Positions 10,740 to 22,270 of a stretch of 64,000 nucleotides of DNA are shown in pieces. The stretch comes from Terebella lapidaria. Taxonomy: Eukaryota; Annelida; Polychaeta; Terebellida; Terebellidae. Both the position numbers and the translations under genes were made by a program. Where the stretch lies: contig OX424563.1 of the NCBI GenBank assembly GCA_949152475.1, forward strand, positions 5,739,001 to 5,803,000. Reading direction: 5' to 3'. The notes beneath the pieces are model-generated. The model saw only the letters and a program-made list of their open reading frames with translations, had not been told where the DNA came from and ran no database searches. The first letter of the stretch is position 1. Each line of letters opens with the position of its first letter.

Positions 10740-13700
10740 GTTTGTGACATATCCAATTGTCCAGTTGTTTATTAACCCATTCTAATCTGACTTTTTTACA
10801 AGGCCTCTCTCCACACCCTGCATATCCTTCACTGCAATCTGTCAGAAACTGGGTTATTTCAGTGACACAGGGCAAATTGACATTTATCAATTGACTTGTT
10901 TATAACTTGTTTATTTCTTGTACAAGCACACATAACCTATATGGGTCATGATCCCGACACCCCATTCTCCAAAACTGAATACTGAAATGGACCCCCACCC
11001 CTTATGTTGGTTGCCATGGCAACCCAAAAAGCTCAAAATCATGTTTTTTTTTTCAGCTATTTGATCATATTCTATCTGTCTAAATATTGTTACACCCCAT
11101 TTCAATGGAATATAATTATTTTCTATACTTGGATTTAATGAATGTATGCTGCTCTCCTATGTTACTGCCAATATAGCCAAAAAACATCATAAGCATCAGA
11201 CGAAACATTAAAATCTGAACAATAGCCAGAATACAAATTCTTGATTTTAATATCTTGTGTCATCCTGTACATAGGAATGTGTAATGTAAGTTTATGCAGC
11301 AGTAAGTAAGACACACATGAATATACATCTTCAACATACTTTATATCTTTAAATATGCCCCAACAACAAACTGGTTGCCATGGCAACCAGCGTGCGAGAA
11401 GGTGATATACCCAAAAACGCCAGTTTTTCATCATATTTTTACATCACAAAATCCTGGAATCTTCATGACGAATCACTTACAATAAATTGGTAGAAACACA
11501 CTTTATCTGTTTATCAGAAATAACATCTCATAAGATATTTCATAGTGTACTAGTATGAATTGTATTCAAATAGTTACTGTAGTTACTATATGTGACATAA
11601 GAGCAGCCAAAGCTGCAAAGTGCACAGTATGCTTCTGATCTCATCATATTGTAAAGTTTGAAATACAGTTCTAGTGCTAGAATTTCCCTGAACACTGTAT
11701 CCACTCTGCAGGGGCTTGTGATAACCCATTATTCCCAACAGGGGTGTACAGGATAGTGATGATAGCTAACAAGTGATGTGCATGCCCAACTTTATAGTAC
11801 ATTTGTATTTGTCTTGGAATGAAGCAGCAAGCAATCATGATTACCCTTAATTTATCGTAGTATAAGCTTCAAACGAGTAACTTTCGTTTTGTTCCGAACT
11901 TGGCAAATGAGATTAAAATCCAGACCCCCCTCTCAGATTTCCATAAATGGATTCGTCCAACAGATCCCAGAAACCTATGGAGTCCGTGAGGTGTCATTAA
12001 AAACCTGCTTCATGTAGGACAACATTCAACTTGACTGAATTTCCTTCCCCCAATGTGAGGAATAGTTGTGCACTTTCAACCAAGTGTCAATTGTAATTAT
12101 TCATTGATGAAATAACCCAACAGTTTTTTTTTGCCACATATAATTATAATCATTTTGAATGGCCTCTTTCGGACACCATATTTTCCATTTCTGTATCCTG
12201 ATTCCAGGGCCCGTGTTATGACATCATCAGATCATGGCAGCTTTGACACCAAAGTTGTCCTGCTTTGTTGTGACAAACTTAGTCAAATAAATGTTGTTTC
12301 TTCACTTATATCTCAAAAATATAAGATGCATGGACTTCAATATACATCTGGCAACCAATCTATAAAGTTACAGGTCAGTTTATCAGACAGAACTAGTCAA
12401 CCAAACTTTCGTTTTTGCGAGTGTCAAACTGAGAAACGGGTGTCATTTTGCTGGCAAATTTGGCGGGAATTGCGCAATTTGCCGCGATATTCTTGATAAC
12501 TGGCGAGTAATGCGAATGCGCATACGCACTGCACCGACTTAGAAATATGGCGCACTGTCAACAAAAAACTTTTCTGCAATGATCGTAGTGTTTATTGTAA
12601 TATTTCGTGTGTTTTGTACACATCAACAGTGAAATCACACACACGTTGCATACAAGCATCGTCAGGTACGTAAGCGGCGATGCATTCAAGCAACGTCAGG
12701 TACCTGATCGGCGATGCTTGTATGCAACGTCAGGTTAGAATGGGTTAAGGCATTTCGGCAGAAATGCCTTTATGGTTTTAGCAGAAATTTTTTTTTTTTT
12801 TTTTTTTTCTTCCGCCACTTTTGGTTTCCGGACGATAACTTTAGATTGCCTTGACGGATTCTAGTCAAATTTTCACCACAAGTCAGAAATGATATGTGGA
12901 AGAACCCTATTCTTTTTGAGCCGCATCCGAGGTCCGTGAGGTCCGTGAGGATGAAATCAAGGCTAATTTTGAGACTTGGTTTCCGGACGATAACTGGAAA
13001 AATATTTACACAATAGTTGCAGAACTCTGCATGGAGGTTCATATGCCACCAGGGAAGAACCCTATTGATTTTGGGATCGATCCGTCAAACGACCTTTGAC
13101 CTAGAGGTCGAAATAATTTTTTGCTGATTCATCCTTGAGGCTTCCTGCATATCTCAGAAACCGTGCATCGTAGAGCGAAACGGACGTTATTTTCGGACTC
13201 GTCGCCCTAGACAAACATCTCTAGGGTGTATTATTTTTTTTGATCCGGCTCCGAGGTCCGTGAGGTCCTTGAGGATGAAATCGAGGCTGATCTTGAAACT
13301 TGGTTTCCGGACGATAACTCGAAAAATATTCAGGCAATAGTTGCAGAATTTTGCACGGAGGTTTATATATCAACAGGGAAGAACCCTATTGATTTTCGGA
13401 TCGATACGTCAAACGACCTTTGACCTAGAGGTCGAAATAATTTTTTGCTGAGTCATCCTTGAGGCATCCTGCATATCTCGGAAACGGTGCGTCGTAGAGG
13501 GGAATGGACGTTATTTTCGGACTCGTCGCCCTAGACAAACATGTCTTAAAGGGTATTATGGATGAACTTTGACCTTGACCTGAAATTTTTTTGCCGAGTC
13601 GGCATTTTTCGTTTTTGTCGATATCTCGGAAACGGTGCTTCGTAGAGCGAAACGGACGTTATTTTCGGACTCGTCGCCCTAGACAAACATGCCTAAGGGG

Positions 13701-16700
13701 TATTATGGATGAACTTTGACCTTGACCCGAAATTTTTTTTGCCGAGTCGGCATTTTTCGTTTTCGTCGATATCTCGGAAACGGTGCGTCGTAGAGCGAAA
13801 CGGACGTTATTTTCGGACTCGTCGCCATAGACAAACATGCCTAAGGGGTATTATTGATGAACTTTGACCTTGACCCGAAATTTTTTTGCCGAGTCGGCAT
13901 TTTTCGTTTTCGTCGATATCTCGGAAACGGTGCGTCGTAGAGCGAAACGGACATTATTTTCGGACTCGTCGCCCTAGACAAACATGCCTAAGGGGTATTA
14001 TTGATGAACTTTGACCTTGACCCGAAATTTTTTTGCCGAGTCGTCATTTTTCGTTTTCGTCGATATCTCGGAAACGGTGCTTCGTAGAGCGAAACGGACG
14101 TTATTTTCGGACTCGTCGCCCTAGACAAACATGTCTTAAGGGTATTATGGATGAACTTTGACCTTGACCTGAAATTTTTTTGCCGAGTCGGCATTTTTCG
14201 TTTTCGTCGATATCTCGGAAACGGTTTGTCGTAGAGCGAAACGGACGTTATTTTTGGACTCGTCGCCCTAGACAAACACGCTAAGGGGTATTATGGATGA
14301 ACTTTGACCTTGACCCGAAATTTTTTTGCCGAATCGGCATTTTTCGTTTTCGTCGATATCTCGGGAACGGTGTGTCGTAGAGCGAAACGGACGTTATTTT
14401 CGGACTCGGCGCCCTAGACAAATATGTCTAAGGGATGGATGGACTTTGACCTTGACCCCAAATTTTTTTTCTGAGTTGGCATTTCTCGTTTTCGTCGATA
14501 TCTCGGGAACGGTGTGTCGTAGAGCGAAACGGACGTTATTTTCGGACTCGTCGCCCTAGACAAACATGTCTAAGGGGTATTATGGATGAACTTTGACCTT
14601 GACCCGAAATTTTTTTGCCGAGTCGGCATTTCTCGTTTTCGTCGATATCTCGGAAACGGTGAGTCGTAGAGCGAAACGGACTTTTTTTCGGACTCGTCGC
14701 CCTAGACAAACATGTCTAAGGGGTATTATTGTATCCCCCGAACAAAGTTCGGCGGATACTATGGATTTGGCTTCGTCGTCCGCGTCCGCGTCCGCAGAGA
14801 TTTTCTTGTGAACGCGCTACAGGCCGCAATTCTCACCCGATCACCATTATTTTTTGCAGGCACATATATAATGGTAAGATCCCGACACCAATCGATTTTG
14901 GTTGCCGTGGCAACTGAATTGGTCGTTTGGGGACACATTTTGCATTGAAAACAGCCTGTTTGAGACACATGGCTTGTGAACGCTCTACAGATGGCAATTT
15001 TTGACGAATCTCGATAATATTTGGAAGTGTTGTTGGGAAGGGCTGTCACACGAAACCAATCGTTTTTTAGAATGATCATATAAATATTAATATGTTAACA
15101 GCCTAACTTATTACAGAATTTTGAAATATCCATTTTGACATGTACGATCATTCCAATAGCCTGTACAGTGGAAGGTAATGACACTGGTTTCTTGTTCAGA
15201 ATGGAGAACTGAAGTTTTCAGTGAAAACAGGACAATATTACTGAATAAGTTAACATTAGTTTTATTAGTTAAGTCTATTATTGTCCACAATAAAAATAGT
15301 TAAGACGAGAAACGTTTATTATTAAGCTCAACAAGGTAAAGGTTTTGTCCAGTACAAATTTCATGGGTGTAACTGAATAAGTTAACATTATTTTTAATAG
15401 TTAAGTCTATTATTGACCACAATAAAAATAGTTAAGACAAGAAATATTTATTATTAACCTCAACAAGGTAAATGTTTTGTCCAGTACAAATTTCATTGGT
15501 GTAACCGAATAAGTTAACATTATTTTCACTAGTTAAGTCTATTATTGACCACAATAAAAATAGTTAAGTCTATTATTGACCACAATAAAAATAGTTAAGA
15601 TGAGAAATATTTATTATTAAGCTCAACAAGGTGAAAGTATGTCCAGTACAGATTTCATGGGTGTACTGAATAAGTTAACATTATTTTTACTAGTTTAGTC
15701 TATTATTGACCACAATAAAAATAGTTAAGCAAGAAATATTTATTATTGGGCTCAACAAGGTAAAGATTCTGTCCAGTAGACATTTTATGTCTGTAACCAA
15801 ATAAGTTAACATTTTTTTTGCTAGTTAAGTCTATTATTGACCTCAATAAAAATAGTTAAGATGAGAAACAATTATTATTGAGCTCAACAAGGTTAAAGAT
15901 TTGTCCAGTACAAATTTCATTGGTGTAACCGAATAAGTTAACATTATTTTCACTAGTTAAGTCTATTATTGACCACAATAAAAATAGTTAAGTCTATTAT
16001 TGACCACAATAAAAATAGTTAAGATGAGAAATATTTATTATTAAGCTCAACAAGGTGAAAGTATGTCCAGTACAGAGATTTCGTGGGTGTACTGAATAAG
16101 TTAACATTATTTTTACTAGTTTAGTCTATTATTGACCACAATAAAAATAGTTAAGACAAGAAATATTTATTATTGGGCTCAACAAGGTAAAGATTCTGTC
16201 TAGTAGACATTTTATGTCTGTAACCAAATAAGTTAACATTTTTTTTGCTAGTTGAGTTTATTATTGACCTCAATAAAAATAGTTAAGATGAGAAACAATT
16301 ATTATTGAGCTCAACAAGGTTAAGGTTTTGTCTGGTAGAAATTTCTGGGTGTAACCGAATAAGTTAACTTTATTTTTACATGTTAAGTCTATTATTGACC
16401 ACAATGAAAATAGTTAAGACAAGAAATATTTATTATTGGGCTCAACAAGGTGAAGGCTTTGTCCAGTAGAGATTTTATGTTTGTGACCAAATAAGTTAAC
16501 ATTATTTTTTTGCTAGTTAAGTCTATTATTGATCACAATAGCTTTTTATGAAAACATTGATCAACTTTTACTTTGAATTTCAACTTGAGACCATGTTTGG
16601 CACAAATTATGAGTTAAAATATAACTTATGGTGAAAAATTCGATCTGGCTCCAATTTCGTCATCTTGAAATGCAGTTTTGGTCAACTTTTACTTTGAATT

Positions 16701-19700
16701 TCAACTTGAAAGCATGTTTGGCACATATTATAAGTCGAAATATAACTTATGGCGAAAAGTTCTATCTGGCTCCAATTTCGTCATCTTGAAATGCAGTTTT
16801 GGTCAACTTTTACATTGAATTTCAACTTAATACCAAGTTTGGCACATATTATGAGTTGAAATATAACTCATGGCGAAAAGTTTGATCTGGGTCCAATTTC
16901 GTCATCTTGAAATGCAGTTTTGGTCAACTTTTACTTTGAATTTCAACTTGGAAGCATATTTGGCACATATTATGAGTCGAAATATAACTTATGGTGAAAA
17001 GTTCGATCTGGCTCCAATTTCGCCATCTTGAAATGCAGTTTTGGTCAACTTTTAGTTTGAATTTCAATTTGAAACCAAGTTGGGCAGGTATTATGAGTTA
17101 AAATATAACTTATGACGAAAAGTTTGATCTGGCTCTAATTTTGTCATCTTGAAATGCAGTTTTGATTAACTTTTACTTTGAATTTCAACTTGAAACCATG
17201 TTTAGCCCATACATGTATTATGAATCGAAATATAACTTATGGTGAGAAGTTCAATCTAGCTCCAATTTCGTCATCTTGAGATGCATTTTTGGTCAAATTT
17301 TACTTTGAATTTCAACTTGGAACCAAGTTTGTAAAATATTCTGAGTTGAAATATAAATAGGTGAAAAGATTGATCTGTCTGTATTTTCGTTATTTTATCA
17401 AACATGTCGAATGGAAATTCATATAAAGAGATTTCAGTGGTGATTTTGAATTCGACCTTCAATAACCTCGGAAAATCAGTGCAGCAGTTTTGGTGGGGAA
17501 AAGAAAACAGTTGTGACTTGGGATTTAACATTTCTCTGGTAATCTTTTTTAGCCCTTGCTCTAGTTTTTCACACTTGACAGTGATATATTTGGGGCAACA
17601 GAGATGATAGGGCTACGGGGGATACACCCAAGCGGTCGTAGGCGACCGGAAGCGTCTAGTTTTAACGGTAAATTTTTTTGCGGAGTCGACATTTTTCATT
17701 TTCGTCGATATCTAGTATATATTATAAATTAATCATCACACCGAAATGCCTCCAAGGCATCTTTAGGCCTTGACGTCTAGTTATCAGAAGAAAGCGAACA
17801 CTGAGATAGAATACTAGTTATAGGTGACTCAAGCGAACAGGACACCTGTTTGCTTGAGTGGGGCAAAATTCAACCAGGAAGTTGAGTAAAAGTTATGGAT
17901 ATAAATCATCAATATTCATCATGTCAAAATAACTTTTCTATTATTGCAGTGAATATTTGTGATGAGGAAGGAGAGCATCAGAAACCGAGCACAGCCGATG
18001 GGAAAACTGGCCTGAAGTCCTGGACCATGCACGACTATGACAAACAGAGGAAACAGTCAAAGAGGTTTGTACTTGGGGCATCAACACAATGTAATGTGTG
18101 ACCGCTTCAAATAAAATCCTCATTTACATGTTCTGGTACGCAAAATCTTCATAGTTTTGAGTGATAGTATGTATTTGTATTAGATATAAACTGATACTTT
18201 CCAGCTGATTCGAATACCTGCCTTACTATTGTTCCAGTGGGAAGTCTGGCGGAGACGTCGTTAAGGTAGCGACACCGAGGGGCAGGTTGCCGTCCACATC
18301 TCGACTCCCGGCCAGTCGCAGCAAGTCTTCACCGGCTCTGTCCTCCCCCACGCTAGTGTCTCCGCCGCTGTCCTCCGTCGACCCAAAACGCTCGGCCCGA
18401 CTCAAGAACAAGAAGGTGCAGTACGCGTCGCTGCACAGCGAGGGATGGGCTGTGGATGAGGCCGACGAGGAACCGACGGAACGAGAGAGCGACGCAGTGA
18501 GTCAGGTGCCTCCCACAGGACCCACAGCCAGCTCGCCCATAGTTGTCGGACCACAGACAATCACAATCACAGACTCCAATATGGTGCAAAAAACAGTAGC
18601 AACTATCAGTGATTTAGCTGATGTGGATGTGAGGGAGATCAAAGTTATATCCATCACTCCGTCAAGGTCACGAAAGTCTAACTCCGATGAGCTGGAGTTG
18701 AGAAAGTTGGTGACTAAACAGAAAAAATGTAAACTCAGCCCTAAAGAGAAGCGAAGAATACATCGACTTCGCGAAAAAATCAGACAACAGAAGTCCAGAA
18801 CAAGTTTAGAAGAACTTAGACGACTGAAACAGCGTCGTGAGAGATGGTTGAAGAACCTGGAGAAAGCAAAGATCAAGCGACTTGAGGAGAAAGCCAAAGT
18901 GGCCAAATACAGCCGAGAGCACTGCTACGCTTCCTTCCAGAAGGCTCGCAGAATTTTGGAAGCAGGAGAGGGAAAGAAGCATCTGATTCCCGATTTGTCA
19001 AAGATGGTTGATCAGGGCGAGGACGTTGACACCACCGTGGAGATGCTTCCCACAGACAGTGTTGCTATGACTACCATGGACGTATCTGAGCCAGTCACAG
19101 GGGGCAACCAATTGGTGTCAGTGCAGAAGACAGAACCTGTTTCTGTTCAGGTGGTTCCTGTGTCCAGACCAGAGACTCCTTCAGCGACGGAGGACAAGAA
19201 AGTCCGGACACTGCGGGAGGTGACCAACAAGACTCTACCAGTTATCCACAGAGACAGTGTTCAGCGTGGACAGCGAGGTCGCACTCAGGATGGCACGATC
19301 CACCTGGCGCGCTATGTGACCAAAGAAGCATCTTGTGTGCAGTGCAACACCTGTCAGGAGTACCTGAGCATCAAACGCTTCCTCCGCCACCGCCACCACA
19401 TGAACAGTCCTGACGAACTGGTCGAGGTCAGCCTGCCACAGCGTCTGGAACTGAACGCTGACAGCTACCCAAACAGCTCCCCCGATCCTGACGATTTGTC
19501 AGGCTGGGCGGAGTTCACCCAGAAACGTCAGATGTTTGCTGCAGCACCACCAGTCCCCAGACGCAGTCGCAAACGACCCAGAACTGAGGAGCATTCACAC
19601 AACGATTCCTCCAGCCCGTCAGAAACACCCAAATCGCGAAAGAGAGTAAAGAGACAGAGCGAAAATACCACTTCGAAAACACTCGAAACACCTCAGCGTA

Positions 19701-19957
19701 AGAAACAAACTGTTGCGAAAAAACCCAACCATGACGCCAAGGGTCAAGTTGATACCCACATGCTGTCACCTATGTCAGTTTCATCAGACCCTGATGTGAC
19801 TCCGGAGAACGGTGTTCGCCACAGCTCTCGTGCCAGAAAACAGAAGCAGCTTTACCCGATGGAGAGTTATGTGTTTGCTCGGCGCCTGTCACAGGGAGAG
19901 ACCCCGTCCAAGTCAGCCAGACTTCGCGGCCGTCAGCGGGAGAAGGAGCTCGGCTGA
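5348..19957 (+). CDS. Large nuclear regulator with Ski/Sno/DAC-like and Smad4-binding-like domains (spliced, 3 exons)
   Basis: Join 5348-10739, 17950-18064, 18238-19957: 7,227 nt, exactly 2,409 codons including TGA. Phases agree at both junctions (1 base left + 2 taken; 2 left + 1 taken), and all introns are GT..AG. The first ~1,650 residues are Ser/Thr/Asp-rich and mostly disordered, with basic patches and an AT-hook. A Ski/Sno/DAC-like domain lies at about residues 1665-1760, a Lys/Arg-rich helical region at about 1990-2076, and a CxxCxxC...HxH...GW segment at about 2196-2268 like the Smad4-binding SAND-like domain of Ski. The order matches Ski/SnoN. By family this would be a nuclear DNA-binding co-regulator. 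The protein is far larger than Ski (about 730 residues), and I do not know an orthologue name. The domain match is by eye. Confidence 0.8.
11010..11023. promoter_or_regulatory. Palindromic RFX X-box motif, first copy
   Basis: GTTGCCATGGCAAC, a perfect 14-bp palindrome that fits the RFX X-box consensus (GTNRCC, short spacer, RGYAAC). It lies in the first visible intron of the Ski-like gene, 270 bp after the donor. Function is not shown. Confidence 0.4.
11371..11390. promoter_or_regulatory. Palindromic RFX X-box motif, second copy
   Basis: CTGGTTGCCATGGCAACCAG is a perfect 20-bp palindrome around the same X-box core as the copy 360 bp upstream. Two full palindromes in one intron are unlikely by chance, though either may derive from a repeat, since family A elements carry a similar GTTGCCGTGGCAAC. 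Confidence 0.4.
12643..12730. repeat. 19-bp perfect inverted repeat with 50-bp loop
   Basis: The left arm ACGTTGCATACAAGCATCG (12643-12661) is matched exactly by its reverse complement at 12712-12730. The loop holds two further partial copies of the same GCATCGTCAGGTA / CAACGTCAGGTACC module. It abuts the left end of the family C element, so it may be a small fold-back element or a remnant of an older insertion. Confidence 0.6.
15255..16540 (+). repeat. 132-bp tandem array inside family A
   Basis: AAGTCTATTATTGACCACAA recurs at a period near 132 bp (15271, 15403, 15535 and on). Two units contain an extra 31-bp internal duplication (near 15566 and 15990). That the same higher-order pattern appears twice within the array suggests duplication of a multi-unit block. 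Confidence 0.75.
16540..17340 (+). repeat. 121-bp tandem array inside family A
   Basis: The block GGTCAACTTTTACTTTGAAT recurs at 16680, 16801, 16922 and 17043, a strict 121-bp period, for about six or seven units. It ends near a unique segment shared by all family A right ends. Confidence 0.75.
17950..18064 (+). CDS. Exon B of the Ski-like regulator (38 codons)
   Basis: Acceptor TTATTGCAG at 17941-17949; donor AGAG|GTTTGT at 18064. Entered with two bases that complete the codon split from exon A, it reads NICDEEGEHQKPSTADGKTG and on to a basic DKQRKQSK tail. It leaves two bases that complete a Ser codon in exon C. No known domain. The short open frame to its left is intronic. Confidence 0.75.
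18238..19957 (+). CDS. Exon C of the Ski-like regulator, with the Smad4-binding-like segment
   Basis: Acceptor TTGTTCCAG ends at 18237. The exon opens GKSGGDVVKVATPRGRLPST and contains a strongly basic, probably helical region (KLSPKEKRRIHRLREKIRQQ, then LEELRRLKQRRERWLKNLEK) at about 18720-18960. The CVQCNTCQEYLSIKRFLRHR segment at about 19330-19390 supplies a CxxCxxC and HRHH set, with GWAEF about 40 residues later, as in the zinc-binding Smad4-interaction fold of Ski/SnoN. The C-terminal part has nuclear-localisation-like clusters (SRKRPR, KSRKRVKR). TGA at 19955-19957. Confidence 0.85.
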
Positions 19958-20735
19958 ACCGCATCCAACACTCGCTAGTGTCAACTTGTTATAATGTTGT
20001 TTCATCATTATGTGGTTGGTTGGTATTGTATGGATGTATTGACCTTGGCTTCTGTGGTTAGTTCAATGAATATGTTGTATTGATGGTTATGCTTGAATGC
20101 CACACAAGTCTGGTAGACACGAATCCTGCCCTGTTTGTACTGTTCAGTTATTCAGGACAGTGCACATTAATCGGTAGTCTTCATGCCGAGTGAACGCCGG
20201 TATTGTGGTGACAGGTTGAAGAAAATGAAAAGGTGGCGAAATGTACATGAGGTAATTTGCCAAACCTATTCTCAACATCGCTATGTAAGTAATCAATATC
20301 TACGTGTATCACATTTTGGTGTTGGTTTGTTAAATGGGTGAGGAAGCCGTGCCATAAGAGATGGTTTATTATCAAATGCTATTCTGAAGCAGATATACCA
20401 ACTTATATGTAACAACTTGTATGTGACAAGACAGGTCACAGTAGTTTCTGATGCACGCATCCCTTTGGGTTTATTTGAACAGAATGTAGTTACTGACAAA
20501 ATCAAGGAAAAACGATGAAAAAAGAAAAAAGTTTTTGAAAATCTCACAAAAAAAATGTTGGTGGGTAATACTATATTTTTGTTCTGCATACTGAGAAAAA
20601 TTGTGCTACAAATACAATTTATAATACATGTATTGTATATTTGTGTGAAAAAACAGCAATTTGACATTGGGCAATGTCTTATGTTACTGTATGATATGTA
20701 GATAATGTATTATAGTTGTGCAGAACTGTTGACAC

Positions 20736-20830
20736 TGTAAATATTGTACATATGTACAGATAATTACTGCCACTTTCCCTCCTTTTCTCCCATTCAACAC
20801 CTCCCAAAGTCATCGTCATCTTTGTACATA
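20736..20830 (+). promoter_or_regulatory. Cluster of three Pumilio (PUF) response elements in the 3' UTR
   Basis: On the transcript strand TGTAAATA (20736-20743), TGTACATA (20745-20752) and TGTACATA (20823-20830) all fit the PUF consensus UGUANAUA. The first two are one base apart. This suggests translational or stability control of the Ski-like mRNA by Pumilio-family proteins; inference from motif only. Confidence 0.4.
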
Positions 20831-21757
20831 GTTCGTCATTTGTTTTCATTTTTGCATCAGGCTTTCTGTCTAGGACACGGAAGGTACCCCCCCCCCCCCC
20901 TCCCTTCCTCCTTCCCCCCCATTCTGTCAGGTGCAGTTAGCTTTAGTTGTGTACATGTACCAGTTTTGTGCTTATATTTACAATGGGATTGAATATCCCA
21001 GTTTTCCTTTACTTTTTGTAAGGAAGTCTGCATTTTAGCACCACTTCCTGTGTAGCTGTCAACTATAAATTTTTGGGTATATGAGAAACTTATATACCAA
21101 TGTATGTAAATCGGTTAGCTGCATTTAGTTTGCACCTGGAATTGTGCATTACACGTACTGAAAATGGCATCAGCATAGAGGTAATAATGACTATAGAAAA
21201 TAGTTGTACAAATTAGGTTCACTCTTCAACCCTGCTTAAAGGGAAAATGGACATATGTTGTGTATATTTTGCAAATGGAGAAAAAAAGAAAAAGTACAAA
21301 AAAAAGTATTGTTGGTGCACGCACAATGTCTCTAGGTTTGACATTCAATACTTAATTGTTCATACATGTGCATACATTTCCCTCGGATAATTATTATCAT
21401 TTTGTTGGCTATATATGGATCCCTGTTAATTTAAGGATTTTGTAAAATGTTTACTTGTTTTCGCAAGTTTTCCTCATAAATTAAGACTGTTCCTTGAGAA
21501 GTTTTTTTTTTCTTAACCGGTACAGAGGAATTTGTATTCTGGCCGGTATATATAGCTTTTTGTTTCTGTTGACACACATTTACTCGGTACAACCTTGATT
21601 GTTGTTGAGTTTAGAGTACCATCTTCTCTGTGAAAGTACTGTGTGGAATCCCAGAGCAGGATAATTTGGTAGATAAGATTGCAGGAAGTTCAATATTCCA
21701 GAGCCAGTTTGGAGGCTGTTTCATGTTGACACACGATTGTTCTGAACAACAGAATGA

Positions 21758-21763
21758 AATAAA
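21758..21763 (+). terminator. Candidate polyadenylation signal AATAAA
   Basis: First canonical AATAAA downstream of the TGA at 19957. The actual cleavage site is unknown. Confidence 0.45.
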
Positions 21764-21780
21764 AATTGTTCATTCAAACA

Positions 21781-22270
21781 TACTTCTTGTTATACCGGTA
21801 CTTTGGGAATTCCAAGTTTACAAATTATGTAATACGTTCATGAATTCTATCTACATTGAATAGTTTAGAGATTGACTCAATTTACACATGTCAGGTCAGA
21901 TATGATACGGAGTGAGGTTTATCACTCGAGGTCATTTGAAACTGAGGTCAATTTAATGTCACATCCAACATATGTGGCTTCTGTATGCTCATAATACAAA
22001 TCTACACACTAATTCCATTGTGAGTCCCATACAGAGTTAGAAAGAAAGGTATTGTGTGGATTCTGAGAAAATTGGTAATTTTTTAGCACTAAAATAGCCC
22101 CCACCCCAAAATAGCCAGACATGATTCAATAAAAAGAATTCATCTTTCAAAAGTTACTAAGTACACCCAAGGGTAAGAAAAGTTACAGGAGAAATGTTTA
22201 GTCTTAACCCCCAGAGACCAAAAAATCTGACCACTCGGATTAAATTAAGGCTTGCGTGTAAATTAGAAAA
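21781..22270. other. Unclassified intergenic stretch
   Basis: AT-rich, with no gene or clear repeat structure that I can support, ending at the family D element. A second AATAAA near 22128 could extend the upstream gene. Confidence 0.4.

Larger units (their letters stand above)
10740..12640 (+). other. Intron A, unique left part
   Basis: Begins with the donor GTTTGT and contains no coding exon that I can support. AT-rich, with two perfect palindromic X-box motifs (listed separately) and a few short frames that look random (for example 12131-12496). The right edge runs into the inverted repeat at 12643 and the family C element. Confidence 0.6.
14730..17659 (+). mobile_element. Family A element, copy 1 (Helitron/HINE-like, non-autonomous)
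   Basis: The left end TGTATCCCCCG is followed by the hairpin CCGAAC AAA GTTCGG and a GTCCGC simple repeat. The right end has CGGGGGATACA (inverted match of the left end), then CGGTCG TAGG CGACCG, a perfect 6-bp-stem hairpin, then GAAGCGTCTAG. Inside are an X-box-like GTTGCCGTGGCAAC (14901-14914), an array of about 132-bp units (15255-16540) and an array of 121-bp units (16540-17340). There is no Rep/helicase frame. A hairpin just before CTAG with T following fits Helitrons; the subterminal inverted pair fits the Helentron/HINE branch. Short frames within are array artefacts. Confidence 0.75.
12747..17780 (+). mobile_element. Family C element, copy 2, in intron A (hosts family A copy 1)
   Basis: The left end is a 10-bp-stem hairpin, AAGGCATTTC GGCA GAAATGCCTT, followed by a poly-T run and the TTTCCGGACGATAACT block. 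The 147-bp satellite array runs from about 13140 to 14728. It is then interrupted by a family A element (14730-17659) and resumes for a partial unit. The right end carries CCGAAATGCC (inverted match to the left GGCATTTCGG), ATGCCTCCAAGGCAT, and TTGACGTCTAG. No coding capacity. The boundaries match copy 1 on the right, so the element is about 2.1 kb without its insertion. Confidence 0.75.
19958..21780 (+). other. Probable 3' UTR of the Ski-like gene
   Basis: Unique AT-rich sequence with no coding frame. The first good AATAAA is at 21758-21763, implying a 3' UTR of about 1.8 kb; another AATAAA lies near 22128. Contains a C-rich tract (about 20887-20930) and three Pumilio-type sites, listed separately. 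The frames at 20293-20667 (minus strand) and 20744-20992 (plus strand) have no support. Confidence 0.55.

Noticed and set aside
14730..17659. Family A as a canonical Helitron with A|TC...CTAG|T boundaries
   Set aside because: The hairpin and CTAG fit, but all three left ends also share TTGTA before the TC. The inverted pair includes TGTA, so the true end is further left and a Helentron-type reading fits better.
17895..18101. 68-codon frame starting upstream of exon B
   Set aside because: Its first part is intronic (before TTATTGCAG) and it reads past the donor; only 17950-18064 is coding.
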